Shown: piece by piece, positions 9,357 to 17,616 of the stretch
Layout of the letters: each line of letters starts with the position of its first letter
How positions within the stretch are numbered: position 1 is the first letter of the stretch
NCBI GenBank assembly: GCA_903849645.1
Contig: CAINJJ010000037.1
Coordinates: forward strand, 160,294 to 224,293
DNA length: 64,000 nt
Source: an uncultured Acidobacteriaceae bacterium
Lineage (GTDB): Bacteria > Acidobacteriota > Terriglobia > Terriglobales > Acidobacteriaceae
Reading direction: 5' to 3'
The notes under the pieces: model-generated
The model's database searches: none
What the model was told of the DNA's origin: nothing
Seen by the model: only the letters and a program-made list of their open reading frames with translations
Made by a program: the position numbers and the translations under genes

Positions 9357-11213
9357 TCAGGATGCGGGCGGCCTCGTCGCTGTCAGGCTCTCGTCGTCGG
9401 GTAAAAACAGTTGAAACACGGTGCCCGATCCCTTGCCCTCCTGCGCCGTCCGGCTGCGCACGTGCACGGTGCCCCGGTGTTTCACAACGATCTCCTGGCT
9501 CACCCACAAGCCCAGGCCCGTGCCCGTATCCAGCTTGGTGGTAAAAAATGCCTCGAAGATGCGGCGCCTCACCTCCGGCTCCATCCCCTGGCCGGTATCC
9601 GCAAAGGTGAAGCGGACCCCCCTGGTCCCTTCTTCCTTCCAGCTCTGCGACCGCCGCGCGTGAATCACCAGCCGCCCGTCGTCGCTGCTGGCGTCGATCG
9701 CGTTGCCCACCAGGTTGGCAAACACCTGCCGCACCTCCCCGGCAAAGCAGAACAGGTCCATCCGCGGGTCGTACTCCCGCTCAATCTTGATATTCATCGT
9801 GTTCAGCCGCCCCTGGTAGAGGCTCAGCACCGAGTCGAGCAGCTCCGCCATGTTGGCCCGCGCCGGCAGCGTCGACTGCCGGTAAAAGCGCAGCGTCTGC
9901 TGCGTGATCTCCGCAATCCGCCGCGCCTCGTGTTCCGCCATCACCACATAGTTCAGCGCCGGATCTTCAAGCTGGCAGAAGTTGCGCAGCAGGTAGAGCA
10001 GGTTCGTGATCGCCTCCAGGGGATTGTTGATCTCGTGCGCCACCGACGCCGCCAGCCTGCCCGTCGCGGCCAGCTTCTCGGTCTTTCGCAGCGCCTCTTC
10101 ACTGCGCTTCCGCTCGCTCGCGTCCAGCACAATCACGCCTACCCAGCGCACCAGGTTCGGCGTTGGCCGCACCGGATAGGCGCTGGCCAGCCAGGTCCAC
10201 GCGCGGTCTGGGTTCCCGCCGTGGCTGTTCAGTTCCACATCGCGCACCGGCCGCTCTTCGGCAATCACCGTGAGCACCGTGTTCTCCAGTTGCTCGGCCA
10301 CCGGCTGGGGCAGCACTTCAGGCAGAGTCCTCCCGAGGTGCCGACTCAGGGGCACACCCGTCATGTTGGCAAAAACCTGGTTCACCCGCACAATCCGGCA
10401 GCGGCGGTCAAAAAATGCCAGCCCGATCGGCGCGTTGGCCAGCATCGAGTCCAGCAGAGAAAGCGTATCGTTCAACCCGTGCCGCTGCTCCTCGATGGAC
10501 GCATACATCCGGTTGAAGGCCTCGATAAGGTTCCCCAACTCGTTGTGAGCCACCACCGGCAAAGGGAAGTTTGCAGTGCTCTCCGGCGACTCCATCAGGG
10601 CGCGCGTCCCGCGGTGCAATATCTCCAGCGGCCGCGCGATCGAACGCGTCAAAAGCACCACCAGCACGGCCGATGACGCGATCCAGATCAGTCCAAAGAT
10701 CAACGTGCCGCGCCAGATCAACCGGATCTGAAGCTGGTCCCACTTCTGATCCGTCTCCACCCATGCATAGCCCTTCAACTGATGGTTGACATAGATCGCC
10801 TTCACGCCTTCCCAGCGATTCCCGCTGATGCGAAAGGCCCTGGGCTCTTCATGGCGCACCTGAGAGATCTGCGCCAGCTCCACCTCGTCCAGCACGGTCT
10901 CGCTGGCCTGGCCGCTGCTCACATACAGCACTTTGCCGGCTGTGTCTGTCACCTTGGCGGTCTCCACCGTAGGCGACTGGCCCATGATCCTCACCGTCAG
11001 CTCAATCCATCCAGGTTTGTCCTGCTCCATCGCCTCCCTGGCCTGGATGGCCACGGAGTCCGCCTGGTGCACCAGCCGCTGCTTCGCATGACGGTAGATT
11101 TCGTTGGTCTGCTGGCGCGTGAGCAGAAATGCAAACAGCCCGATCGACAAGGACTCGAGCAGCACCAGGCCCAGGAACATCTGCCACCGAATCGAACGCG
11201 GCCACCAGCGCAT
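9357..11213 (-). CDS. Membrane sensor histidine kinase (sCACHE-like sensor, HAMP, PAS, HisKA, HATPase)
   Basis: The 618-residue protein has TM1 (about 10-30), an extracytoplasmic sensor domain (about 31-160), TM2 (about 165-190), a HAMP linker, a PAS domain (about 255-370), then HisKA with the phosphoacceptor His393 in SVAHEINNPLE. It ends with an HATPase domain (NLVGNAIDASSDDG, DTGQGM, TGLGLWV). It autophosphorylates and passes phosphate to a response regulator, but none is adjacent, so this is an orphan kinase. The start at 11213 follows GGAAGGAG at good spacing; an upstream ATG at 11273 would add 20 residues. The signal is unknown. Confidence 0.88.
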   Translation of the reverse strand: MRWWPRSIRWQMFLGLVLLESLSIGLFAFLLTRQQTNEIYRHAKQRLVHQADSVAIQAREAMEQDKPGWIELTVRIMGQSPTVETAKVTDTAGKVLYVSSGQASETVLDEVELAQISQVRHEEPRAFRISGNRWEGVKAIYVNHQLKGYAWVETDQKWDQLQIRLIWRGTLIFGLIWIASSAVLVVLLTRSIARPLEILHRGTRALMESPESTANFPLPVVAHNELGNLIEAFNRMYASIEEQRHGLNDTLSLLDSMLANAPIGLAFFDRRCRIVRVNQVFANMTGVPLSRHLGRTLPEVLPQPVAEQLENTVLTVIAEERPVRDVELNSHGGNPDRAWTWLASAYPVRPTPNLVRWVGVIVLDASERKRSEEALRKTEKLAATGRLAASVAHEINNPLEAITNLLYLLRNFCQLEDPALNYVVMAEHEARRIAEITQQTLRFYRQSTLPARANMAELLDSVLSLYQGRLNTMNIKIEREYDPRMDLFCFAGEVRQVFANLVGNAIDASSDDGRLVIHARRSQSWKEEGTRGVRFTFADTGQGMEPEVRRRIFEAFFTTKLDTGTGLGLWVSQEIVVKHRGTVHVRSRTAQEGKGSGTVFQLFLPDDESLTATRPPAS

Positions 11214-11286
11214 TTGCACTCCTTCCCATCTCTCCAAAACCAGAGTGCCCCGCGCCACGTCTTCCAGGCTCATCCGGCGTACTGTT

Positions 11287-12297
11287 CTACATAGATGCCA
11301 GCGCCGCCGCTATCTGTCGCCCATGAAAGCGGCCGTTTTCAATAAAGATTTCATTCGTCCGCGAACCGGCCACAATCACCCCGGCCAGGTAGATGCCGGG
11401 AATGTTGCTCTCCAGAGTCTCAGGGTCGCACACCGGCCGCCGATCCACGCCGTCGAACCGCACCCCCGTCCCCTCCAGAAAATCAAAATCCGGATGGTAG
11501 CCCGTCATCGCAAACACAAAGTCGTTGGGCAGGGTCACGTGGCCCTCCGGCGTCTGCAGCGCTACGGAGTCCGGCGTAATCTCCACCGCCTGCGCGTTGA
11601 AATAGGCCTTGATCTCCCCGTTCTTGATCCGGTTCTCGATGTCCGGCTTGATCCAGTACTTCACATGGCGGTGCAACTCGCTCTCGCGATGCACCAACGT
11701 CACCCGCGCCCCGCTCCGCCACAACTCCAGCGCGGCAATCGCGGCCGAGTTCTTGCCTCCAATCACCAGCACGTCCATCCCGAAAAACGGGTGCGGATCG
11801 AAGTAGTAGTGGTGCACCTTGCTCAGGTTCTCGCCCGGTATGTCCAGGTAGTTGGGCAGGTCGTAGTAGCCGGTCGCCATCACCAGCTTCCGCGTATGCA
11901 GCAGCCCCGGCCGCCCAAACCGGTCCAGCGTGTGCACCGTGAAAGCCCCGTCCGTCCCCGACACCCGCTCCACGCGATGATATTGCCGCACGTCGAGCCG
12001 GTAATGCGCCGCCACCTGCCGGTAATACTGCAGCGCCTCGTTCCGCGTTGGCTTGGGGTTTGGGCTGGGAAACGGAATATCGCCGATCTCCAGCAGCTCC
12101 GGCGTGGTGAAAAACGTCATGTGCGCCGGGTAGTGGAACAGCGAATTGCAGACGCAACCCTTGTCCACAATCACCGGCCGCAACCCCGACTTCTTCGCCT
12201 CTATCGCGCAGGCCAGGCCCGTGGGCCCCGCGCCCACCACCAGAACGTCAAAATACTCGGGCATCTCCGCCGCGGTCTCCAGGGGAACGTCGCTCAT
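11287..12297 (-). CDS. ypdA: YpdA-family FAD/NAD(P) oxidoreductase (putative bacillithiol disulfide reductase)
   Basis: This 336-residue flavoprotein has an N-terminal FAD-binding motif GAGPTGLACAIEAKK (about 23-37), a conserved block CVCNSLFHYP near 49, a second Rossmann motif VIGGKNSAAIAALE for NAD(P)H (about 178), and a C-terminal GIYLAGV. The pattern fits YpdA/Bdr, proposed to reduce bacillithiol disulfide and keep the low-molecular-weight thiol pool reduced. The lack of a classical CxxC thioredoxin-reductase motif agrees with YpdA. Bacillithiol in Acidobacteriota is known from other genomes; bsh genes are not in this window. It ends 73 bp from the histidine kinase start. Confidence 0.85.
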   Translation of the reverse strand: MSDVPLETAAEMPEYFDVLVVGAGPTGLACAIEAKKSGLRPVIVDKGCVCNSLFHYPAHMTFFTTPELLEIGDIPFPSPNPKPTRNEALQYYRQVAAHYRLDVRQYHRVERVSGTDGAFTVHTLDRFGRPGLLHTRKLVMATGYYDLPNYLDIPGENLSKVHHYYFDPHPFFGMDVLVIGGKNSAAIAALELWRSGARVTLVHRESELHRHVKYWIKPDIENRIKNGEIKAYFNAQAVEITPDSVALQTPEGHVTLPNDFVFAMTGYHPDFDFLEGTGVRFDGVDRRPVCDPETLESNIPGIYLAGVIVAGSRTNEIFIENGRFHGRQIAAALASM

Positions 12298-12373
12298 CCA
12301 ACTAGCTTAGGGCATCCTGCCCCGCTGCGGGAGCATTCGCCTGGGAACTCAAAGCCGCCAGCGAAATTGAACA

Positions 12374-12402
12374 ATGGTAGAATGGTAGACAAATATGGTA
12401 GA
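12374..12402 (+). repeat. Three direct repeats upstream of vapBC
   Basis: The octamer ATGGTAGA occurs three times, at 12374-12381, 12382-12389 and 12395-12402, just upstream of the antitoxin start at 12416. TA operons are usually autorepressed by the antitoxin-toxin complex binding repeats near the promoter, so this is a plausible operator. It may instead be a short slippage repeat; no inverted symmetry is evident. Confidence 0.5.
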
Positions 12403-12415
12403 AAGGTGGACTTCA

Positions 12416-12679
12416 ATGGGGATAAACATCAAAAACCCCGCTGCCGAGAATAAAATCCGTGAGCTCGCGGCTTTGCGGGGTGTAAGCCTTGTAGTGGCCG
12501 TGTCCGAGGCCGTGGAAAGCGAGATCATCCGAGAAAAGTCGAGTCAGCGCAAAAGGAAGTTCATGGCGGAATGGCTGAGGGAAGTCAGTCGCGAGACGGG
12601 GCCAATGATGAACGACGGCAAGACCTCCAAGGAACTGATGGATGAGCTCTACGACCCTGAAACCGGGCTGCCGGTATGA
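12416..12679 (+). CDS. vapB: VapB-type antitoxin (Rv0623-like family)
   Basis: This 87-residue protein begins MGINIKNPAAENKIRELA, the typical start of the PSK_trans_fac/Rv0623 antitoxin family (x-LNIKNPE-x-x-x-x-x-RELA). A predicted ribbon-helix-helix-like DNA-binding N-terminus is followed by a charged toxin-wrapping tail. An upstream in-frame start at 12395 lies inside the repeat region, and family alignment favours ATG 12416, preceded by AAAGGTGG. Its stop overlaps the toxin start (ATGA), the usual antitoxin-toxin coupling. It should neutralise the PIN RNase and repress the operon. Confidence 0.85.
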   Translation: MGINIKNPAAENKIRELAALRGVSLVVAVSEAVESEIIREKSSQRKRKFMAEWLREVSRETGPMMNDGKTSKELMDELYDPETGLPV

Positions 12680-13077
12680 TCGTCGACACGTCGGCCCTGA
12701 TCGCAATTCTCAAGAATGAACCGGAGGCGGAAGCCTTTTCAGTTGCGCTGGAAGCAGCAAAGTTGGTTCGCATCTCAGCGGCATCCTATCTTGAGTCCAG
12801 AATCGTTGTGGGCCGATACAAAAATCCAATTCTCACGGCCCGACTGGAGGAACTCCTCGAGAACCCCGGGCTCCTGATCGAACCGGTAACCGCAGTCCAA
12901 GCAAAGATCGCGTGGCAGGCCTACCGTAACTACGGCAAAGGCAGCGGCCACCCCGCCAACCTCAACTTCGGCGACTGCTTCAGCTACGCGCTGGCCCGCG
13001 AAAAGCGCGAGCCCATCCTGTTCAAGGGCGACGACTTCAACCACACCGACCTGCGCATCGCACTGCCGCAGTCATAA
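12676..13077 (+). CDS. vapC: VapC-type PIN-domain ribonuclease toxin
   Basis: This 133-residue PIN protein has the acidic active-site residues in MIVDTSALIAIL (Asp4), SYLESRI (Glu near 36) and FGDCFSYALA (Asp near 100), plus the C-terminal FKGDDF (Asp near 118). VapC toxins are Mg-dependent RNases that cleave tRNA or rRNA; the target cannot be predicted. The gene starts within the vapB stop codon. Length and motifs are intact, so the toxin is probably active. Confidence 0.9.
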   Translation: MIVDTSALIAILKNEPEAEAFSVALEAAKLVRISAASYLESRIVVGRYKNPILTARLEELLENPGLLIEPVTAVQAKIAWQAYRNYGKGSGHPANLNFGDCFSYALAREKREPILFKGDDFNHTDLRIALPQS

Positions 13078-13126
13078 GCGCCCCTCTTCCATTACCCTGT
13101 TAGAGCGTTCTGAAGAGGAGTCCCCC

Positions 13127-14653
13127 ATGACCGTCATCCGCCAGGAAGATTTCATCGCCAGCGTCGCCGGCGCGCTGCAATACATCAGCTACTACCACCC
13201 AGTCGATTACATTACCTCGCTCGCCAAAGCCTATGAGCGCGAAGAATCCCCCGCCGCCAAAGACGCCATCGCGCAGATTCTCATCAACTCCCGCATGTGC
13301 GCCGAGGGCCATCGGCCCATCTGCCAGGACACCGGCATCGTCACCGCCTTCCTCAAGGTCGGCATGGACGTCCGTTTTGAAGCCGCCCCCGGCGAAGAGC
13401 GCAAGGACATCCAGCAGATGGTCGACGAAGGGGTCCGCCGCGCCTATCTCGACCCCGACAACAAGCTCCGCGCCTCCATCCTGGCTGACCCCGCCGGCAA
13501 GCGCACCAACACCCGCGACAACACCCCCGCCGTGGTCAGCATCGAGCTCGTCAAGGGCGACCGCGTCGATCTCACAGCCGCGGCCAAGGGCGGCGGCTCC
13601 GAGGCCAAATCCAAGTTCGCCATGCTCAACCCCTCCGACTCCATCGTCGAGTGGGTGCTCAAGACCGTGCCCACCATGGGCGCCGGGTGGTGCCCTCCCG
13701 GCATGTTGGGCATCGGCATCGGCGGCACCGCCGAAAAAGCCATGCTCCTGGCCAAGGAGTCCCTGATGGACCCCATCGATATCCAGGACCTCAAGGCCCG
13801 CGGCGCCTCCAACCGCGCCGAAGAACTGCGCCTTGAGCTCTACGACAAGGTCAACCGGCTTGGCATCGGCGCCCAGGGCCTCGGCGGCCTCACCACCGTC
13901 CTCGATGTCAAGGTGCGCGACTACCCCACCCACGCCGCCAATCTCCCCGTGGCCATGATTCCCAACTGCGCCGCCACCCGCCATGCGCACCTGGTTCTTG
14001 ACGGCTCCGGCCCCGTGTATCTTGACCCGCCCAACCTCGATCTCTGGCCCAAACTCACCTACGACGTCTCCGCCGCCCGCCGTGTCAACCTCGATACCGT
14101 CACCCGCGACGAAGCCGCCACCTTCAAGCCCGGCGAGGTTCTGCTCCTCACCGGCAAGCTGCTCACCGGCCGCGACGCGGCCCACCAGAGAATGACCGAG
14201 ATGCTCAGCCGCGGAGAAAAGCTCCCCGTCGACTTCAACGGCCGCTTCATCTACTATGTCGGGCCCGTTGATCCCGTCCGCGACGAAATCGTCGGCCCCG
14301 CCGGCCCCACCACCGCCACCCGCATGGACAAGTTCACCCGCCAGATGCTGGCTGAAACCGGCCTTCTCGGCATGGTCGGCAAGTCCGAGCGCGGACCCGC
14401 CGCCATCGAGGCCATCCGCGAGTTCCGCGCCGTCTACCTCATGGCTGTCGGCGGTGCCGCTTACCTGGTCTCCAAGGCCATTCACGGCTCCCGCGTCCTC
14501 GCCTTCGCCGACCTCGGCATGGAGGCCATCTACGAGTTCGACGTCCGCGACATGCCCGTCACCGTCGCCGTGGACGCCCAGGGAACAAGCGTCCACCAGA
14601 CCGGCCCGGCCGAGTGGCAGCAGCGCATCGCCGGAATCCCCATCCTCCAATAG
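13127..14653 (+). CDS. fumA: Class I (4Fe-4S) fumarate hydratase
   Basis: The 508-residue single-chain enzyme interconverts fumarate and L-malate in the TCA cycle. It fuses the alpha (about 1-290) and beta (about 320-500) parts of class I hydro-lyases. Three cysteines suited to hold the catalytic cluster are visible: Cys66 (PICQDTG), Cys189 (GWCPPG) and Cys281 (IPNCAATRHAH). The C-terminal part has GRFIYYVGPVDP and GPAGPTTATRMD, as in the swivelling domain. AGAGGAG precedes ATG 13127. The enzyme is oxygen-sensitive. Tartrate dehydratase is a less likely alternative. It is monocistronic, followed by a terminator-like hairpin. Confidence 0.9.
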   Translation: MTVIRQEDFIASVAGALQYISYYHPVDYITSLAKAYEREESPAAKDAIAQILINSRMCAEGHRPICQDTGIVTAFLKVGMDVRFEAAPGEERKDIQQMVDEGVRRAYLDPDNKLRASILADPAGKRTNTRDNTPAVVSIELVKGDRVDLTAAAKGGGSEAKSKFAMLNPSDSIVEWVLKTVPTMGAGWCPPGMLGIGIGGTAEKAMLLAKESLMDPIDIQDLKARGASNRAEELRLELYDKVNRLGIGAQGLGGLTTVLDVKVRDYPTHAANLPVAMIPNCAATRHAHLVLDGSGPVYLDPPNLDLWPKLTYDVSAARRVNLDTVTRDEAATFKPGEVLLLTGKLLTGRDAAHQRMTEMLSRGEKLPVDFNGRFIYYVGPVDPVRDEIVGPAGPTTATRMDKFTRQMLAETGLLGMVGKSERGPAAIEAIREFRAVYLMAVGGAAYLVSKAIHGSRVLAFADLGMEAIYEFDVRDMPVTVAVDAQGTSVHQTGPAEWQQRIAGIPILQ

Positions 14654-14686
14654 TCCCGCTCAACCCATCGCCGCCACCAAAGGAAA

Positions 14687-14717
14687 GGGGCGCCACCGGC
14701 AATCCCGGTAGCGCCCC
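14687..14717 (+). terminator. Terminator-like hairpin after fumarase
   Basis: The arms GGGGCGCCACCGG (14687-14699) and CCGGTAGCGCCCC (14705-14717) pair with one mismatch around a 5-nt loop, followed by a pyrimidine-rich run rather than a true T tract. It lies between convergent genes, so it could act for both. Confidence 0.55.
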
Positions 14718-14749
14718 CTCCCTAATCCCTAAGTCCCTGGTCCCTGCTT

Positions 14750-15481
14750 CTACTGCTTCCCAAACCGCACCACCACCGCTCCGCTGAATCCAATGCTGTT
14801 CTGCAGCTTGGACCCGAAGCCCGTGGCCACATACTCAGGGCCAAGCCGGAAAGCGATATTCGGAGCCAGGTTGTACTCCACCGGAATCCCCGCCGTGATC
14901 GCGAAGCTGGAGCTGTCTGGATAGAGCCCGAGGTTGGTCGAACCCACCCCGTTGGTATCCGATGAGAAATTCCCCAGCGACCATCCCCCCATGACGCGGC
15001 CTGAAATCGAGTACTTGGGCTGCATATAGAAGCGGTAGGTCGGCCCCATCTGCACCGTGTAGGTGCTGATGGCCGGCCGCGTCAGCGTGCTCGGATTCAG
15101 CCCCACGTAGGCGGTCCCGTAGTAGCCGCGCGCGTCGGCCGTCACGCCGAGCCGCTCGTTGAAGTAGCGCGTCAGCCCGGTGTCCCACGCGTAGTAGGTC
15201 AGCTTCTGCAGGGTCGCGCCGGGGGTAAAGCGCAGGTAGCCCACGCCCGCGTACGCCTCATACAGGTGTCCATAGGCTTCGTGAATGGCGGCCACGCGCC
15301 GCTGCTCGCGCCGCGCGCGGATGCGCGCCTGCACGCTCGCCTGTCCCTGGTTCTGGGCGGCCGGCTGGGCCTGATCGGGTGTCGCGGGGTTGCTGCTCGA
15401 ACTCGAGCTTTGTGCCTGTGCGGCGGTCAAGGCGGTCAAAACAAGCGCCAGAAGCAGTGCAAGACGGCGAAATGAATACAT
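14750..15481 (-). CDS. Outer-membrane beta-barrel protein
   Basis: The 243-residue protein has a signal peptide (MYSFRRLALLLALVL to AQAQ, about 1-24), a low-complexity S/Q/A linker with NQGQAS, an arginine-rich segment, then about 190 residues of alternating strands with aromatic ends. It ends in a final strand, VVVRFGKQ. This is the look of a small OmpW/OmpA-like barrel of 8 strands. Frequent motifs such as YGTAYVGLN and PTYRFYMQP fit turns between strands. The start at 15481 has GGAGG about 13 nt upstream. Function is unknown. Confidence 0.75.
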   Translation of the reverse strand: MYSFRRLALLLALVLTALTAAQAQSSSSSSNPATPDQAQPAAQNQGQASVQARIRARREQRRVAAIHEAYGHLYEAYAGVGYLRFTPGATLQKLTYYAWDTGLTRYFNERLGVTADARGYYGTAYVGLNPSTLTRPAISTYTVQMGPTYRFYMQPKYSISGRVMGGWSLGNFSSDTNGVGSTNLGLYPDSSSFAITAGIPVEYNLAPNIAFRLGPEYVATGFGSKLQNSIGFSGAVVVRFGKQ

Positions 15482-15632
15482 CGGTTTCCGGATACCTCCA
15501 CGGGAGTACGGAAGCTCGCCAGCAGCAAAGGCAGCGCTCCCCCCAGTAGGTATTAAAACACCTTGGGGGGAGGGTTGTGCTTGCGCCGGCACTCCTTTGG
15601 ACGTACGCCGCCCTCATTCCGTGCCGTTCGAG

Positions 15633-16382
15633 CTACTTGATGGCCTTCAGATCGCCCAGCAGAGTCGCCTGATCGAAACCGCTCGGTGTGCCCTTGGAGC
15701 CGATCCAGTCCTGCCCCAGCAGCGTGTGGGCTTCGTCGCAGTACTTCTTCCAGAAGGCCACCGTCATCGTCTTCAGCCCGCCCCAGGTGATGCAGGTAAA
15801 GCCGTTTTGGTCGTACTTTGGAACAAAGACGCAATGGCCGCCCCAGCTCCCTTTCTTCGCATTGGCGCCGCCCTTGGGAACCACGTCCCATACGTCCTGC
15901 GACTGCGCCGTCACCGGCAGCGCAATCCCGATATACACGCCGCCAAATAACGCGATCGACTGGCGAATCTCCACCAGGTTGGTGTATTTGGGGTCGGCAA
16001 AGGCCAGCAGCGGATGACCGTTGAAGCCCTGCTTCTGCCAGTCGTTCAGCACGTCCAGTTCAACGCCGCCATTGTCCGTGTTGGCGTTGCCCGGAACATA
16101 GCCGTCCCACTGCTCGTAGTAGCTCTCCACGATCGGGTCAGGCGTCGTCACAATCGTGCCGGTGTTTGCCGACCAGACCTGAATGGCATGGGCCACGCCG
16201 GCGATGGTGCAGTCGCCCAGGGTGTCGTTCAGCATCATGCCCCAGCTCGTAATGCCCTTCGTCCAGTCCACGGCCGCGGGCGGGGGCGGGAGCCCCGGTT
16301 TGAGGTAGTCGGCCAGCGCCAGCGTGCGGCTGTCCGTCTTGATGGCCTTCCGGCCCAGTCTCATCTTCGAGTGGTCTGCCAT
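15633..16382 (-). CDS. Papain-fold-like (C1-type) protein without signal peptide
   Basis: This 249-residue protein has a Cys/His arrangement like cysteine peptidases: Cys58 in NDTLGDCTIAG, His183 in SWGGHCVFV and Trp200 in CITWGG. These match the nucleophile, the general base and the N/W-G region of the papain clan. There is no signal peptide or prodomain, so it is predicted to act in the cytoplasm or to be released otherwise. The start at 16382 is preceded by AAGGAG; a longer frame reaching 16535 begins in a region without coding character. Similar proteins occur as uncharacterised genes in soil bacteria. Whether it is an active peptidase is inferred. Confidence 0.6.
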   Translation of the reverse strand: MADHSKMRLGRKAIKTDSRTLALADYLKPGLPPPPAAVDWTKGITSWGMMLNDTLGDCTIAGVAHAIQVWSANTGTIVTTPDPIVESYYEQWDGYVPGNANTDNGGVELDVLNDWQKQGFNGHPLLAFADPKYTNLVEIRQSIALFGGVYIGIALPVTAQSQDVWDVVPKGGANAKKGSWGGHCVFVPKYDQNGFTCITWGGLKTMTVAFWKKYCDEAHTLLGQDWIGSKGTPSGFDQATLLGDLKAIK

Positions 16383-16573
16383 GGGAAATAACTCCTTGCG
16401 TGGGAGATGACCGCGTACGTTTACCATAGTGGCGGCGTGAGGCAAACTGTTACAAATTCCTGGCCCTTTGTAAAGCAAATCTTTTATGAAGAACCTGTGA
16501 CAACGCTCCCCCCGGCCAGACACAAACCCTGCCAATGCACTAGGATGAACTGCACAGGAGGTTCAAAAGAAGA

Positions 16574-17158
16574 ATGGGTCGAATTTTGCTGGGAATTGTA
16601 TTGGGTGTCTTGCTCGTGCCGGTAGTTGTGCTCGGATGGTTCAAGTTCGGCAAAGTGCCCGTAGCCGTCGCCGATGCCCCGTTTCCCCAGGAGCGCCTCA
16701 TCACCGGCGTCCCGCTCCACGCGCGCATCGACAAGGAGGCGCCCAAGGCCGCGCCGCTTCAGCCCAATGAGGACACCCTCGTCGCCGGCGCTCAAATCTA
16801 CCGCGATCAGTGCGCGGCCTGCCACGGATTCCATGGCAAGCCCTCTTCCTTCGGCGCCCACATGTTCCCCGATGCTCCCCCCCTCTGGGAACCCCATCAC
16901 CACGGACCGGAGACCGTCTTCGGCGTCAGCGACGACCCACCCGGTGAAACCTACTGGAAGGTCGCCAATGGCATCCGCCTCACCGGCATGCCTGCCTACA
17001 AGGATGTGCTGACCGAAACCCAGATGTGGCAGGTCAGCGTTCTGCTCGCCAATGCCGACAAGCCCCTCCCCGCCATGGCTCTCGACATCCTCAAGGGAGA
17101 GCCGCCCGCGCCACCCCCGGCGCCGGCTACCCCCAAGCCTGAAGTCAAAAAGAAGTAG
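16574..17158 (+). CDS. Membrane-anchored class I cytochrome c
   Basis: The 194-residue protein has an N-terminal hydrophobic anchor (about 4-24), a single haem motif CAACH (Cys80, Cys83, His84) and a likely distal ligand Met139 in RLTGMPAY. A proline/alanine/lysine-rich C-terminal tail follows. It should lie on the periplasmic face and carry electrons. The haem region resembles cytochrome cbb3-oxidase CcoP-like or c552 modules, with an extra HHH near 108-110. It is divergent from the papain-like gene and sits alone; no oxidase genes are nearby. ATG 16574 follows AGGAGG. Confidence 0.85.
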   Translation: MGRILLGIVLGVLLVPVVVLGWFKFGKVPVAVADAPFPQERLITGVPLHARIDKEAPKAAPLQPNEDTLVAGAQIYRDQCAACHGFHGKPSSFGAHMFPDAPPLWEPHHHGPETVFGVSDDPPGETYWKVANGIRLTGMPAYKDVLTETQMWQVSVLLANADKPLPAMALDILKGEPPAPPPAPATPKPEVKKK

Positions 17159-17168
17159 TTCCCTCCCC

Positions 17169-17200
17169 GGACCGCCGGTCGTCTTCCACCCCGGCGGTCC
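17169..17200 (+). terminator. Hairpin after the cytochrome c gene
   Basis: GGACCGCCGG (17169-17178) pairs perfectly with CCGGCGGTCC (17191-17200) around a 12-nt loop. No T tract follows, so it is a weak terminator or an mRNA-protecting hairpin. Confidence 0.5.
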
Positions 17201-17217
17201 CCTCCCACCCAATGCAA

Positions 17218-17223
17218 TAGAAT
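17218..17223 (+). promoter_or_regulatory. -10 element of a probable leaderless transcript
   Basis: TAGAAT ends 7 nt before ATG 17231. With transcription starting about 7 nt after the -10, the start codon itself would be +1. There is no Shine-Dalgarno sequence between them. Confidence 0.5.
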
Positions 17224-17230
17224 TGAAGTT

Positions 17231-17356
17231 ATGAGTGTGCTCGATTCCCTGCGTGACGGATTCAAGGTCTTCCTGATGAGCATGGGCATCTCCAGCCCGC
17301 CTAAAAAGACCCGCCCCGCACCCAAACCCGCGCCGAAGCCAGAAAACGGCCAATAG
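17231..17356 (+). CDS. 41-residue micro-protein with amphipathic helix and Pro/Lys tail
   Basis: A short frame of 41 residues starts MSVLDSLRDGFKVFLMSMG and ends with a Pro/Ala/Lys-rich tail. It is supported by a -10-like TAGAAT at leaderless spacing. It also shares the pattern R-x(1-2)-F-x-x-FLM-x-x-x-GIS with the next small frame. The helix (about 3-19) is amphipathic and may bind membrane. No function is known to me. It lies between the cytochrome c and mqnC genes. Confidence 0.5.
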   Translation: MSVLDSLRDGFKVFLMSMGISSPPKKTRPAPKPAPKPENGQ

Positions 17357-17388
17357 GGGCTTTGCTCTGCCGCCCTGAGACCCCTGCC

Positions 17389-17571
17389 ATGACTCCAGAA
17401 GAGCCACCCCCGCCCCAGGCCCCACCCCACCCCATCGGCCTCGTCCGCGAGTTCATTGACTTCCTCATGCTCTTCTTCGGCATCTCCACCGAGTCCAACC
17501 TGACCCGCACCCAGAGCCATCCCGTGCGCGCCCGCGGTCTCTTTCTCTTCCGCCCCAAACGCCCCAAGTAG
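17389..17571 (+). CDS. 60-residue micro-protein related to its upstream neighbour
   Basis: This 60-residue frame begins with a Pro-rich stretch (MTPEEPPPPQAPP), then a hydrophobic helix GLVREFIDFLMLFFGIS (about 18-35), then a basic tail ending FRPKRPK. The core FxxFLMxxxGIS matches the 41-residue protein just upstream (FKVFLMSMGIS), although the order of Pro-rich and helical parts is reversed. A start 27 bp upstream (17362) is possible. Both may be membrane-associated regulators or assembly factors; this is only inference. Confidence 0.45.
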   Translation: MTPEEPPPPQAPPHPIGLVREFIDFLMLFFGISTESNLTRTQSHPVRARGLFLFRPKRPK

Positions 17572-17603
17572 ACCCGGACCCTCGCGCCCAACCGTCAAAT
17601 TGA

Positions 17604-17609
17604 TAGAAT
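17604..17609 (+). promoter_or_regulatory. -10 element before mqnC (leaderless spacing)
   Basis: TAGAAT ends 7 nt before the mqnC ATG at 17617, with no ribosome binding site between. The same hexamer and spacing occur before the micro-protein gene at 17231. Confidence 0.5.
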
Positions 17610-17616
17610 CAGATGC

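Noticed and set aside
13100..14650. A 516-codon open frame antisense to fumarase
   Set aside because: Same cause; composition is low-complexity and the sense strand encodes an intact enzyme.
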